Shown: positions 34,533 to 43,970, counted from the first letter of the stretch. The stretch is 64,000 nt of DNA from Weissella oryzae SG25 (GCF_000691805.2 NZ_DF820491.1:62001-126000); one strand, 5' to 3'. Translations and numbers: made by a program. The notes: a model not told the origin generated them from the sequence alone.

Positions 34533-35417
34533 TTATTTTAATAACTGTTGCATATCAACTGGCATCGGCGCCTTAACCGTACGGTCAGTTTGTGCAAAAG
34601 GATCATAATAGGTTAATTGATAAGCATGCAATGCTTGCCGCTCAATCCCCCGATCCATTGGTCCGCCGTATATCTCGTCACCAACCAAGGGGTGACCAAT
34701 GTAATTAAAATGGACCCGAATTTGATGTGTCCGACCCGTATGCAATTTAACACGAATTAGCGTTTGATTGCCAAAACGCTGTTCAACCCAATATTCGGTC
34801 TGCGATATCCGTCCATCAGCCCTAACTTCCCGACGGATAAAGTCGCCATCCATTCGACCAATTGGTGCATCAATAATGCCATGGTCATCTGGTAAATCAC
34901 CATTAACCAAGGCATAGTAACGCTTATCAACTGCATGTTCCTTCAATTGTTTATCCAAAAGTCCATGTGCAAAGCGATGTTTAGCTAAAAGAGCGACTCC
35001 TGAGGTAAATCGGTCGAGTCGAGTCACGACATGTGGAACTAAATCTTTGGCACCTTGTTGACTCAAGTAGCCTTTGACCCGATTAACCATTGTATTTTCA
35101 CGGTCAGCACGACCAGGAACTGAAGTTATTCCAGCTGTTTTATTAACAATCAGCCAGTTATCGTCTTCGTATAAAATCTCAATTGGCAATTCTGAAGTAG
35201 CAACAATGTCATTACTTTCCTCGGCTGGCATAATAATTGTGACGGTGTCGCCAAGATTAACCTCATCAATTGTTCGAATATGTTGACCATTTAACAAAAT
35301 GTCACCATTTCCACGCTTCATAATAGAAAACATTCGATGTGATACTCCACGCTGAGCCAAAAAGGTTTTAACCCGTAAAGTACCACTTTCTTTTTTTGTC
35401 CATGAAAAACGGGCCAT
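34533..35417 (-). CDS. RluA/RluD-family rRNA pseudouridine synthase
   Basis: A 294-residue enzyme with an N-terminal S4-like RNA-binding segment (TFLAQRGVSHRM, ILLNGQHI) and the catalytic domain with VVTRLDRFTSGVALLAKH, where Asp is the nucleophile, and LHTGRTHQIRVHF. It probably modifies 23S rRNA; the position is not readable. The start is ATG 35415-35417, overlapping the nadK stop by one base behind GGAGG; the longer frame to 35462 lies within nadK. It corresponds to B. subtilis yjbO by position. Confidence 0.92.
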   Translation of the reverse strand: MARFSWTKKESGTLRVKTFLAQRGVSHRMFSIMKRGNGDILLNGQHIRTIDEVNLGDTVTIIMPAEESNDIVATSELPIEILYEDDNWLIVNKTAGITSVPGRADRENTMVNRVKGYLSQQGAKDLVPHVVTRLDRFTSGVALLAKHRFAHGLLDKQLKEHAVDKRYYALVNGDLPDDHGIIDAPIGRMDGDFIRREVRADGRISQTEYWVEQRFGNQTLIRVKLHTGRTHQIRVHFNYIGHPLVGDEIYGGPMDRGIERQALHAYQLTYYDPFAQTDRTVKAPMPVDMQQLLK

Positions 35418-36226
35418 CAATCTACCTCCGGGCCAATAAAACTTGATTTTACGCGATGCCAAAATTCTAAGTGTCGATATTCAGCAAAAGCAATTTTTTC
35501 GGGTGCAACCCGTAATTCGAGCCACTTAATATGTTTTGACGGTTGGCTCAACTGGTCAAAACTAATGATTTCATTGCCATCTTCATGGGCTGGCACAATC
35601 TTGATTGTTTCATTAGGGCCAACAATTAATGGTGAACCTAATGTTCGATATACTCGGTTATTTAATGATGCAATTTCCGATAATTGAATCACTGCTAAAC
35701 TAGGCTGTACTACCGCACCACCAATTGACTTATTGTAGCCAGTTGAGCCCGTAGGTGTAGCTGCCGCTAGCCCATCACCTCGAAAACGCTCAAATAGTTC
35801 GCCATTGATATACACGTCAGCCACCAAGGTCCCCATTGACCGCTTAATTACCGCTTCATTTAAAGCCAATTCACGAATAACCTGTCCATCAGTTTCGTGT
35901 AACGTAACTTCTAATAAAGGATAGGTTACAGTTTTACCCGGCGTTGCCAAAAGCGAATCAACCATCGCTTGAACTTCATCTTTTTGCCAATCTGAATAGA
36001 AGCCCAAATGACCAGTATGTACTGCAATAAAACGCACATGTGCCAATTGATTGCTATAAGCATGAAAAGCTCCTAGTAAAGTTCCGTCACCACCAACGGA
36101 AATTACTACATCTGGGTTTTGATCATCAAAAATAATATCCTGACCCTTAGCCAATAAAGCACTTTTAATTTCTCTTGTTACCGCTAAAGAACTAACTTGA
36201 TTATTACTGTAAATTGCTAGACGCAT
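35417..36226 (-). CDS. nadK: NAD kinase
   Basis: A 269-residue ATP-NAD kinase that makes NADP+. It has the GGDGTLLGAFH motif with the catalytic Asp, the NEAVIKR motif and the Gly-rich GDGLAAATPTGSTGYNKSIGG segment of the C-terminal domain. It overlaps relQ by 23 bases at its start (AGGAGA inside relQ) and rlu by one base, so the three are coupled. The order relQ-nadK-rlu is conserved in Bacillales and Lactobacillales. Confidence 0.96.
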   Translation of the reverse strand: MRLAIYSNNQVSSLAVTREIKSALLAKGQDIIFDDQNPDVVISVGGDGTLLGAFHAYSNQLAHVRFIAVHTGHLGFYSDWQKDEVQAMVDSLLATPGKTVTYPLLEVTLHETDGQVIRELALNEAVIKRSMGTLVADVYINGELFERFRGDGLAAATPTGSTGYNKSIGGAVVQPSLAVIQLSEIASLNNRVYRTLGSPLIVGPNETIKIVPAHEDGNEIISFDQLSQPSKHIKWLELRVAPEKIAFAEYRHLEFWHRVKSSFIGPEVD

Positions 36227-36836
36227 CAGTTATTTCTCCTAATTTCGTCGTGTTAACATGCTGGTCTAGCTCGGCATAGATGTCATCAACCTGCATACTT
36301 AATTCGGCTGCTTTTTGTAATTTCATCGCTAACCACTCAGGATCAGCCACATTATTTTTATAATTTAGTGCGTGCTCGATTGTTGCCCAAACATTCATTT
36401 GTAATGTTCGAATTTGAATCTCTGCTAAAATCTTTCGTTCACCAGAAATTAATTGCAATGGGTATTCAATCACGATGTGATAGGATTGGTATCCTGAAGG
36501 CTTAGGATTTGAAACATAATCGCGCTCCTCAAGGATGGTCATATCTTGTCGTTCCCGCAATAAATCAACCACACGATAAATATCACCCTTAAATTGGGTC
36601 ATAATTCGTAAGCCCGCAATATCTTCCATATCGAGTTCTAAACGGTCCAGATCAATATGCCGCCGAACTGCTTTTTCTTCAATTGCAGCAATTTTTTTTA
36701 CTCGTCCAGTCACAAATTCGATGGGAGTTTTTATATCAGCCATTGCAAACTCGGCGCGCATACCACGCAACTTAATCTTCAACTCTTCAACTGTCTGTTG
36801 ATATGGTTGCAATCGTTTTGTCCATTCTTCAACCAT
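36204..36836 (-). CDS. relQ: Small alarmone synthetase RelQ (GTP pyrophosphokinase)
   Basis: A 210-residue single-domain (p)ppGpp synthetase without hydrolase or regulatory domains. FVTGRVKKIAAIEEKAVRR, DMEDIAGLRI with the catalytic acid region, NPKPSGYQSYH and EIQIRTLQMNVWATIEHALNYK are the RelA/SpoT synthetase motifs. It is a tetrameric enzyme, raised mostly by cell-wall stress in relatives. It heads the relQ-nadK-rlu-mgtE unit with GGGAGG before the ATG. Confidence 0.95.
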   Translation of the reverse strand: MVEEWTKRLQPYQQTVEELKIKLRGMRAEFAMADIKTPIEFVTGRVKKIAAIEEKAVRRHIDLDRLELDMEDIAGLRIMTQFKGDIYRVVDLLRERQDMTILEERDYVSNPKPSGYQSYHIVIEYPLQLISGERKILAEIQIRTLQMNVWATIEHALNYKNNVADPEWLAMKLQKAAELSMQVDDIYAELDQHVNTTKLGEITDASSNLQ

Positions 36837-36987
36837 CTCATTGCCTCCCTATTTGGTCTATCCTATTGTACCAAATTGTAACTACTTTCACGAACTACAA
36901 TCTCAGCTTAAATAAACCCATGCTATACATTTTACCTGCTTAACCCAACAAATCATACTAGATATTAGCAATTCATTGTCCTACAAC

Positions 36988-37036
36988 AACAAAAGTTAAG
37001 TGGCAGCTCATAAAGAGCTACCACTTAACTTTTGTT
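36988..37036 (-). terminator. Strong terminator after spxH
   Basis: AACAAAAGTTAAGTGGCAGCTC is matched by its complement with a single G-U pair: about 22 pairs and a five-base loop, followed by TTG-rich sequence on the minus strand. It isolates spxH from relQ. Confidence 0.9.
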
Positions 37037-37048
37037 TCACCATAAATT

Positions 37049-37573
37049 TTAAATTATTGCATCTTGAACCGCTACTTCTAGGTCTATTAACGCCGCTTCC
37101 TCTAAGAAGGGACGTAACTGATCTGTTTGTTCATTTTCAATTACTAGCAATGGTAAAGTATTCTCTTTAATGTAACTCTGGGCGATTCGCTGCTTGCGCA
37201 TTAAGCCTTGGCGGTTGGCTGGATCGTTACGTTCAATCAAAAACTCATCCCAATTAATTGCTAAGTCAGCTAACATTTTAATAACTAACTGCTCATTATA
37301 CACTGCGCCGGCCGCAATTGCTTTTTGTCCAGCTAATAAAAACTGACGAGCTTTGCTTGCCCCCCAAATGTGGACAGCTTGATAATCTAACACAAACTGA
37401 TAAAGCACCTGTCCCATTTGATAATCGACATTTTTCAGGGTCTGTATATTGATTACTGGTATTAAGCGTAACTTGTTTGGCTCGACAAGTTGACTATTTA
37501 TTGTAATTAACCGCTCTTCTAGGTCAACTGCATCCATGCTTAAAGGCTCAATGAACAAAAGCATTTCATTCAT
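37049..37573 (-). CDS. spxH: SpxH/YjbH-like ClpXP adaptor, cysteine-free
   Basis: A 174-residue DsbA-fold protein. The pattern FIEPLSMDAVDLEERL then LRLIPVINIQTL resembles YjbH (SpxH), where the family has a PLC segment with cysteines; here the position is Ser and the whole protein has no Cys. In B. subtilis YjbH delivers the oxidative-stress regulator Spx to ClpXP, and yjbH lies a few genes upstream of yjbM (relQ), as here. The adaptor role is thus supported by fold and context, not by direct proof. AAGGAGGGG precedes the ATG; it is monocistronic. Confidence 0.7.
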   Translation of the reverse strand: MNEMLLFIEPLSMDAVDLEERLITINSQLVEPNKLRLIPVINIQTLKNVDYQMGQVLYQFVLDYQAVHIWGASKARQFLLAGQKAIAAGAVYNEQLVIKMLADLAINWDEFLIERNDPANRQGLMRKQRIAQSYIKENTLPLLVIENEQTDQLRPFLEEAALIDLEVAVQDAII

Positions 37574-37677
37574 AAAATATCCCCTCCTTCACTAACTTCA
37601 GTAGAAATTGTACCGAAAAAATTCATAAAGGTCGAATAATATGTTTATAACTTTGCCAAACTTTGAAGATTCAACCA

Positions 37678-38205
37678 CTATAGTGGGCGCTTAAAACTAA
37701 ATTCTAAGTTATCAACTGGCTTTGCATCACGTGTATAAAAGGTAACCGTATACTGGTTAGTACTTACACTTAAGATAGCATAAGTACCACCTAGATACGC
37801 ATAGGTTCCTTTAGGTAATGAAATCGAGCCTGGGTTAATAAACAATCGATGATCAATTACTTCTGCACCTAATTGATGAGTGTGACCAGATGTTACAATA
37901 TCAACCGCTAAATCAGCGGCCTTTTGTCTTAACTGGTTTAATGTTCTTTCAGTTCCAAACAAATGACCGTGTGTTTGGTATAGGTTAATAAGACCATCTT
38001 GATAATGATGCTCATCTGGAAAATTGGCATCATTATCCATATTACCAATTACGGTCCAAACATCTTTAAAAACACTGTCATTAGCTGCAAGTTCTGAATC
38101 ACCGTTATAAAAAATTGCCTTAACTTGACCTTTATAATGGTCAAATAGCTCAGTTAAAATTTTACGATCACCATGTGTATCAGAAATAATCAAATATTGA
38201 TCCAT
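37678..38205 (-). CDS. YfcE/MJ0936-family metallophosphoesterase
   Basis: A 175-residue calcineurin-like phosphoesterase. ATG 38203-38205 is chosen because GGGAGG lies six bases upstream and the product then begins MDQYLIISDTHGD; the longer frame overlaps rdgB. Metal ligands are in SDTHGD, NGDSE, IGNMD, THGH and SGHTHQLG. Such enzymes cleave phosphodiesters; the natural substrate is unknown. It starts one base after the rdgB stop and ends the HAD-murI-rdgB unit. Confidence 0.88.
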   Translation of the reverse strand: MDQYLIISDTHGDRKILTELFDHYKGQVKAIFYNGDSELAANDSVFKDVWTVIGNMDNDANFPDEHHYQDGLINLYQTHGHLFGTERTLNQLRQKAADLAVDIVTSGHTHQLGAEVIDHRLFINPGSISLPKGTYAYLGGTYAILSVSTNQYTVTFYTRDAKPVDNLEFSFKRPL

Positions 38206-38206
38206 T

Positions 38207-38803
38207 TTATGCCTCCCACCACTGCTTAAATTCTTGAACAAATTTTTGTAAAGCTTGCCCTCGATGCGAAATCGCATTTTTCTCGGTCGCAGTCATTTCA
38301 GCAAATGACTGTTGCCTAGGTTCGTAAAAGAAATATGGGTCATAACCAAATCCATCATGGCCACGTGGCTCAGTTAAAATCCGTCCAGCCACTGAACCTT
38401 CAACGACTAATTTTTCACCGTTTGGCTTTAACGCAACAATCACTGCATAAAACTTCGCTGTACGTTTTTGAAATGGCACCCCATCTAAGGCCTGCATCAA
38501 TTTAGCGTTATTGGCAGCATCATCATGATCACCAGCATAACGAGCAGAATAGATTCCTGGAGCACCGTCTAAGGCATCAACTACCAAGCCGGCATCCTCA
38601 GCCACAACCGGCTGATTAAATGCCTGTGCGATTGTTGTAGCCTTCTTTAAGGCATTTTCAGTGAAAGTGTGACCGTCCTCAACGATGTTTGGAACATTTG
38701 ATAACTCATTAAGCGATTTTACTGTAATTCCTAGGGGTTCTAAAAATTCACGAAATTCACGAACCTTACCTTCATTTTTTGAAGCAAAGATTAATTCTGT
38801 CAT
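38207..38803 (-). CDS. rdgB: XTP/dITP diphosphatase (non-canonical purine NTP pyrophosphatase)
   Basis: A 198-residue HAM1/RdgB enzyme that hydrolyses dITP, XTP and ITP to monophosphates and keeps damaged purines out of DNA and RNA. It starts MTELIFASKNEGKVREF (family SxNxxK) and has VVAEDAGLVVDALDGAPGIYSARYAG, RGHDGFGYDPYF and ISHRGQAL. GAGGAGAG precedes the ATG. It follows murI by 15 bases, the same murI-rdgB-yfcE order as in other Firmicutes. Confidence 0.96.
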   Translation of the reverse strand: MTELIFASKNEGKVREFREFLEPLGITVKSLNELSNVPNIVEDGHTFTENALKKATTIAQAFNQPVVAEDAGLVVDALDGAPGIYSARYAGDHDDAANNAKLMQALDGVPFQKRTAKFYAVIVALKPNGEKLVVEGSVAGRILTEPRGHDGFGYDPYFFYEPRQQSFAEMTATEKNAISHRGQALQKFVQEFKQWWEA

Positions 38804-38818
38804 CTAAATCTCTCCTCT

Positions 38819-39640
38819 TTATCTTACAACTAATTCATCGGCATTAATCGCTAATCCTTGCACTGATAATTGACTATCAGCCAACCAGCTCTGTGCAATT
38901 TTTGTAAATTCATCAACCGCACCGGTCGTATAGAAACGATTAGCCGCTAATGGTTCGTTTACATCGTGCGCTAAATCATTTTTCGCCATAATTTTTTCAA
39001 CAACTTTAATTGACTCAGCACCAGCATTAATCAAATGTACCTTATCGCCCATTGCTGCTTGAATAAAGCCTTCAAGTAATGGGAAATGCGTGCAACCCAT
39101 AATTAAAGTATCAACCGGTTGATTATTGAAAAACGCTAACCGCTCAGCCACTAATTTTGCAACCACTGGTGCATGATAATCCAGCTTTTCAACTGCCGTC
39201 ACAAATTCTGGTGCTGCTAATTGAACAACTTCTTTATCGGAATTGCCAGTCGTTAACCCATTTGCATAGGCCATTGATTTAACGGTACCTTCGGTTGCAA
39301 TCACCCCGACGTGCTTGCCTGGCAAGGCTAGTGCGGCATCAATTCCCGGTTGAATCACCCCAACAACTGGAATTGGTAAATTTTTTTGCAAGTCAGGTAG
39401 TGCCGCTGCGGTTGCCGTATTACAAGCAACCACTAATAGCTTAATATCTTGAGCAACTAAGAAATTTGCTAACTGCCAAGAAAAGGCCTTCACTTCTGCT
39501 TGCTCACGTGGTCCATACGGCATCCGGGCTGTATCACCAACATAAATTACTTGTTCATTAGGTAGTTGGTTTAAAGCCTGCTTCACAACGGTTAGTCCGC
39601 CCACTCCCGAATCCATATACCCAATTGCCCGGTTATCCAT
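38819..39640 (-). CDS. murI: Glutamate racemase
   Basis: A 273-residue racemase producing D-glutamate for peptidoglycan. The two catalytic cysteines are in VVACNTATA and MGCTHFPLL; IGYMDSGVGGLTV and YVGDTARMPYGPR are also family motifs. I start at ATG 39638-39640 (GGGTGG five bases upstream) giving MDNRAIGY; the GTG three codons earlier overlaps that site. It lies between a HAD gene and rdgB. Confidence 0.95.
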   Translation of the reverse strand: MDNRAIGYMDSGVGGLTVVKQALNQLPNEQVIYVGDTARMPYGPREQAEVKAFSWQLANFLVAQDIKLLVVACNTATAAALPDLQKNLPIPVVGVIQPGIDAALALPGKHVGVIATEGTVKSMAYANGLTTGNSDKEVVQLAAPEFVTAVEKLDYHAPVVAKLVAERLAFFNNQPVDTLIMGCTHFPLLEGFIQAAMGDKVHLINAGAESIKVVEKIMAKNDLAHDVNEPLAANRFYTTGAVDEFTKIAQSWLADSQLSVQGLAINADELVVR

Positions 39641-39663
39641 AATTACCACCCAAATGTTTCTTT

Positions 39664-40299
39664 CTACTTAATAATTTTTTTGGTTTGAACTTCCGCTAAA
39701 AGCTCTAACGGACTTTCAAAAATATAATCAGCCTCAGCAAACTTACTCTTATCATGTGCCCCCCAAGCTGCTAAGCCAAAATCAACACCAGCTGCATGCG
39801 CCGCTTGCATGTCATGAATCGAATCACCGATATAAAGACTTTCTGTTGGCTTTGTCGCTAAATCTGCTAACGCTTTTTCAATTGGGTCAGCAAATGGCTT
39901 CATCCGCTTGGTCATACCAGCGAAAACAAAGCTCGTAAAGTACCGGTTAATATCAAAAGCATCTGCATGGTCATTATATTCAGCTGCAGTATTAGATGTG
40001 ACAATTCCTAGATTGAATTGCTGGGCTTGTAACCCAGTTAGCATGGCTGACACCCCATCAAAAAGTTTAACTTCATCCCAAAAATCATGGTAATGTTGTT
40101 GCCATTTTAACTGAACAGTCGGCGCATTCGGAATTGCTAAAAATTCCAAAGCATCTAGGGAAGGTAAACCAAAAGTTTGATAAACTTCAGCGTAACTTTT
40201 GGGTAACCCAATTTCAGCTAGCGTATGTTGCAATGAGTGCATATACATTGATTCAGTACTTAAAAGGGTACCATCAACGTCAAAGATAATTGTCTGCAT
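39664..40299 (-). CDS. HAD-superfamily phosphatase (phosphoglycolate-phosphatase-like)
   Basis: A 211-residue HAD hydrolase. Motif I DVDGTLLSTES has the nucleophilic Asp, motif II is VTSNT, motif III the Lys near FADPIEKAL and motif IV YIGDSIHDM. The cap between motifs I and II is helical (subclass I), like Gph/PpaX and beta-phosphoglucomutase. The substrate is not readable; removal of phosphate from small metabolites is likely. It heads the unit with murI, rdgB and the phosphoesterase gene, just past the trxA terminator. Confidence 0.85.
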   Translation of the reverse strand: MQTIIFDVDGTLLSTESMYMHSLQHTLAEIGLPKSYAEVYQTFGLPSLDALEFLAIPNAPTVQLKWQQHYHDFWDEVKLFDGVSAMLTGLQAQQFNLGIVTSNTAAEYNDHADAFDINRYFTSFVFAGMTKRMKPFADPIEKALADLATKPTESLYIGDSIHDMQAAHAAGVDFGLAAWGAHDKSKFAEADYIFESPLELLAEVQTKKIIK

Positions 40300-40330
40300 A
40301 CTTTCGACTTTCCTCTTTCATTCCATAAAA

Positions 40331-40364
40331 AAATTCCAGTAATATCATTATACCACTGGAATTT
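40331..40364 (-). terminator. Terminator after trxA
   Basis: Perfect stem AAATTCCAGT / ACTGGAATTT with a 14-base loop and a run of seven T on the minus strand. Confidence 0.9.
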
Positions 40365-40376
40365 TACACCGGTCAT

Positions 40377-40691
40377 CTAAGCCGTGTACTTATTTAGGAT
40401 AGCCGCTAGTTGTGGTGCTGGTGTAAAACCAGTTAGCCTTTCAACCACTTCGCCGTCTTTTTTAATAATCAAAGTTGGAATTGCCAAAATTCCAAGTTCG
40501 CTTGGTGTCTCTGGGTTTGCATCAACGTCTAACTTGTTAAAGTTGACCCCGTCCATTGTCTTAGCGAGTTCTTCAACTACTGGTGATTGCATCCGACAAG
40601 GTCCACACCAAGTAGCCCAAAAGTCAGTTAAACTTACACCTTCACTTGTTACACGCTCATAATCTTCATCAGTTACATTTTGTACAGCCAT
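40377..40691 (-). CDS. trxA: Thioredoxin
   Basis: A 104-residue thioredoxin with the active site WCGPC (Cys29, Cys32) and the cis-proline in ILAIPTLIIKKDG. It reduces disulfides in the cytoplasm and supplies electrons to enzymes such as MsrB. The ATG follows GAGGGATG. It lies downstream of mutS2 as in B. subtilis, with a T-rich weak hairpin at about 40752-40774 between them. Confidence 0.95.
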   Translation of the reverse strand: MAVQNVTDEDYERVTSEGVSLTDFWATWCGPCRMQSPVVEELAKTMDGVNFNKLDVDANPETPSELGILAIPTLIIKKDGEVVERLTGFTPAPQLAAILNKYTA

Positions 40692-40773
40692 AATTCATCC
40701 CTCACTTTGAATTGTGCTTATTTTTTGTTACCAATATTTTAAACCCAACTGAAAAAAAAAGCTAGTTAGCTGC

Positions 40774-43155
40774 TTAACTTAATTCCGCATAGGTTGCCCC
40801 CTGGTCAGGGCCAGTAAAGTTAAATGTCTTTACTGCACGATTTGACCGTAAGTACTCCTGGACACCTTTACGAATTGCTCCGGTTCCCTTACCATGAATA
40901 ATCTCAACTGATGGTAAGTTATTTAGCAGTGCATTATCAATAAAACGGTCCAATTGTGCCATAGCTGCTTCATAGCGTTCACCACGTAAATCAAGAGTTG
41001 CTGACGCATTTGCACGATTAGTTGCCCGCGCCGTATTTACACCACGTCGCCCAGACTTAGGCTTAGCTTGGTCATCGCTCGCTTTCAAAGTTTGTTTCTC
41101 AAGCGCATCACCCTCTAAGACCATCTTCAAAATGCCCATTTGCACTTCAAATTTGTTGTCCTTTAAGACCCGCTTGATAATTCCTTGCTGGCCATATTCG
41201 CGAACCAAAACAGTATCACCTAAACTAAGGGCTTGATCAGCACGTGCTTGTTTAGCCTTCCGTAAAATTCGATTGTTTTTAGCTGAAGGCTCTTGGCGTA
41301 GCTGATTTAATTCACCCTTAGCAGCGATAAGTTCATTGGTCTTAATTTGATTACCATCTCGCTGCATTTTTTCCAAGTCAGCGATAATTCGACTAGACCG
41401 CTTTTTGGCTTCAGCCACAACATGATTAGCTTCCTGCTTAGCATCTTCGAGCAACTTTGCCTCTTTTTGCTCAAATTGCGTGTACTTTTGTTCATAACTT
41501 GATTTGATTTGCCGATTCTCAACGACCTGCGCTGCTAGTTGAATTTGCTGATCCAAAACCGCATTGCGTCGTTCAACCAAATCAGCAATCATATCATTTA
41601 GTTCTTGTGAATCATCTGCCGTCAAAGCAGATGCCGCATTAATAATGTCTTCTGGCAGACCTAACCGCCGCGAAATCTCCAAAGCATTTGACTGACCTGG
41701 AATCCCCAACAAAAATTTATAGGTTGGGCGCAATGTTTCTACATCAAACTCCATGGAAGCATTAATCGTATCCGTCCGGTTATAGCCGTAAACTTTTAGT
41801 TCTGGATAGTGGGTAGTTGCAACTGTATAAGCACCGTGGGCACCCACCGCATCAAGAATTGCCATTGCTAACGCAGCTCCTTCTTGTGGGTCCGTTCCTG
41901 CCCCCAACTCATCAAACAGCACTAGCGAATGGCGGTCAATTTGCTTTAAAATATCAACAATATTTACCATATGCGAACTAAATGTTGATAAGGATTGCTC
42001 AATTGATTGTTCATCCCCGATATCGGCAAAGATTTCATCAAAAATCCCCACCGTCGAATATTCTGCAACTGGCAAAAACAAACCTGATTGTGCCATTAGC
42101 TGTAATAATCCTAGAGTCTTTAGCGTAATTGTTTTACCACCCGTATTAGGTCCGGTAACAATAATCGCTGTATAATCTTCGCCCAAAATAATATCGTTAG
42201 CGACGGCTTTTGCGGGATCTAGCAAAGGATGCCGCGCAGCTCGCAATCGAATATGATTTTCAGCTGAAAATTCTGGTTCATTGGCTCTAATTGCAACGGC
42301 ATAACGCGCTTTGGCATTAACAAAGTCTAAGTGACCTAAGATTGCCGCATTGGTTAAAATTGCATCCGCTTCTGGCCGTAAAATATCCGAAAGTTCTGCC
42401 AAAACCCGTTCTTCTTCTTGGCGCTCTTTCAAATAAAGTTCCCGCAACCGATTGTTCATATCAACCGCTGCTGCAGGTTCAATATAAAGGGTTTGTCCAG
42501 TCTGACTTTGGTCATGGACAACACCACCAAATTGGCTACGGTACTCGGCTTTTACTGGAATTACATAGCGATCATCACGAATCGTCACAATTGCATCTGA
42601 TAAATACTTTGCCAGCTTCCCCCGCGTATAATTTTGCATCTGTTGCCGGATTGCATTTTCAGTACTTGAAATTGCTTGGCGTACCTTTTGCAAAGCTGGT
42701 GATGCTTCATCAGTAATGCGACCATCCGCATCAATTGCTGTGTTAACCTGACGAGTCAAATCTTGTAGCATCACTAGTTGAGAATAATAAGGTTGCAAAG
42801 CTGGAAAATCTTCGTCCTTATCAGCAACTAAGTTTTCAAAAAATGTTCGAACCTGCCCACTACTAAATAGTACCCGGCCGACTTGTGCCAATTCGGTACC
42901 ACTTAAATTAGCATTGATTCTAAGGCGTTGCATTTGTGGTTTAATATCTTCTAACCGTGGCACCGTGATACCAGCGGCTAAACGGATAACACGCATTGCA
43001 TCAGCTGTTTCGGCCAGCCAACGTTGCATTTCAGGCGCCTCTTTAGTTGGTAATAGCTTATCTAATTCTAGCTTACCTGCTGCGGTTGTTAAAAATGGTA
43101 TCAGCTGGGCCTTAACCGCATTATATTCTAACGTTTCTAATACCTTTGAATTCAT
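40774..43155 (-). CDS. mutS2: MutS2 endonuclease
   Basis: A 793-residue MutS homologue without the mismatch-recognition domain. Order: clamp/lever helices (1-~300), ATPase with TGPNTGGKTITLKT, the Walker B DELGAGTDPQEG and the His of TTHYPELK, a coiled coil (~520-630), a KOW-like segment, and a C-terminal Smr nuclease domain (LDLRGERYEAAM, IIHGKGTGAIRKGV). In relatives it acts on stalled or collided ribosomes and on recombination structures. The start is ATG 43153-43155 (MNSKVLETLEY); the longer frame runs into cvpA. It follows cvpA. Confidence 0.95.
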   Translation of the reverse strand: MNSKVLETLEYNAVKAQLIPFLTTAAGKLELDKLLPTKEAPEMQRWLAETADAMRVIRLAAGITVPRLEDIKPQMQRLRINANLSGTELAQVGRVLFSSGQVRTFFENLVADKDEDFPALQPYYSQLVMLQDLTRQVNTAIDADGRITDEASPALQKVRQAISSTENAIRQQMQNYTRGKLAKYLSDAIVTIRDDRYVIPVKAEYRSQFGGVVHDQSQTGQTLYIEPAAAVDMNNRLRELYLKERQEEERVLAELSDILRPEADAILTNAAILGHLDFVNAKARYAVAIRANEPEFSAENHIRLRAARHPLLDPAKAVANDIILGEDYTAIIVTGPNTGGKTITLKTLGLLQLMAQSGLFLPVAEYSTVGIFDEIFADIGDEQSIEQSLSTFSSHMVNIVDILKQIDRHSLVLFDELGAGTDPQEGAALAMAILDAVGAHGAYTVATTHYPELKVYGYNRTDTINASMEFDVETLRPTYKFLLGIPGQSNALEISRRLGLPEDIINAASALTADDSQELNDMIADLVERRNAVLDQQIQLAAQVVENRQIKSSYEQKYTQFEQKEAKLLEDAKQEANHVVAEAKKRSSRIIADLEKMQRDGNQIKTNELIAAKGELNQLRQEPSAKNNRILRKAKQARADQALSLGDTVLVREYGQQGIIKRVLKDNKFEVQMGILKMVLEGDALEKQTLKASDDQAKPKSGRRGVNTARATNRANASATLDLRGERYEAAMAQLDRFIDNALLNNLPSVEIIHGKGTGAIRKGVQEYLRSNRAVKTFNFTGPDQGATYAELS

Positions 43156-43172
43156 TTTACCCTGTCTTTCTG

Positions 43173-43715
43173 CTAAGCTTGTGCAATCCACCATTGATAG
43201 ATTTCATTTGACAAAAATGGGGTTTGCGTAAGTATCCACTGTGCAAAATCAGAACTAGTCAGTTGATTTTGCCACCAGGGAACTTGCCATGTTTGAAAAA
43301 TTTGGAGCACAAAAAATAATAATACATAAATAATGCCGATATTTAATAGACCACCTAAAAGCCGGTTAACCCAACCAATAACTGGAATATGATTTAAAAA
43401 GTTAACTCCGTTCTCAACCGAACGTAAGATAAAATAACCAATCATCGTAATTACCCCAAAGGCAATTCCGGAAGTCATAAATTGTAGAGCGGTGTCCTTG
43501 GCTACATCGGGCATACTAGTCACCCCATACTGAGCGGTTGTTCCAGTAAAAAAGCTGGTCAGAAGCCACGCCCCTAAACGATGGGCAAACAAAAGTGCAA
43601 CAACCCAGATTAAGACTCGCCCGATTAAGCGAATAAAAGTCCGTAATAATCCATTATGATAGCCTTTACGCCAGGCTAACAATAATATGATTGCCAGTAT
43701 AAATGTTAATACCAT
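43173..43715 (-). CDS. CvpA-family membrane protein
   Basis: A 180-residue protein with four predicted membrane helices, starting MVLTFILAIILLLAWRKGYHNGLLRTF, where the GYxxGLxR pattern after the first helix is characteristic of the CvpA/colicin V production family. Homologues are linked to envelope function; the molecular role is unknown. It lies between zapA and mutS2, the standard Firmicute order, with AAAGGA upstream. Confidence 0.85.
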   Translation of the reverse strand: MVLTFILAIILLLAWRKGYHNGLLRTFIRLIGRVLIWVVALLFAHRLGAWLLTSFFTGTTAQYGVTSMPDVAKDTALQFMTSGIAFGVITMIGYFILRSVENGVNFLNHIPVIGWVNRLLGGLLNIGIIYVLLFFVLQIFQTWQVPWWQNQLTSSDFAQWILTQTPFLSNEIYQWWIAQA

Positions 43716-43718
43716 ATT

Positions 43719-43943
43719 TTAATCCTTTACCTTTGCTGCCTGCATCTTTAATTGATCTGATAGGGCATTAAAAGCTAATAAAATTGCTGCTTGTTCATTT
43801 GATAAATTGGGGTTAGCTGCTTTAATCGCTGCTAATTGCTGATTGGCTAACTCCAAAACCGCCTTCATTTGACTCTGACTTTCTTCTGATGTGAAAGTAT
43901 AGGTTTCTCCTAAAATTTTACCTTGAAATCTTGCGCGTACCAT
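43719..43943 (-). CDS. zapA: Cell-division protein ZapA
   Basis: A 74-residue ZapA. The N-terminal beta segment RARFQGKILGETYTFTSEES is followed by a helix for dimerisation (LELANQQLAAIKAANPNLSNEQAAILLAFNAL region). ZapA crosslinks FtsZ filaments at midcell. Identification rests on size, helical pattern and position upstream of cvpA-mutS2, as in B. subtilis. GGGGTG precedes the ATG. Confidence 0.85.
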   Translation of the reverse strand: MVRARFQGKILGETYTFTSEESQSQMKAVLELANQQLAAIKAANPNLSNEQAAILLAFNALSDQLKMQAAKVKD

Positions 43944-43970
43944 TCTATCACCCCTTTATTGATTATGTAT

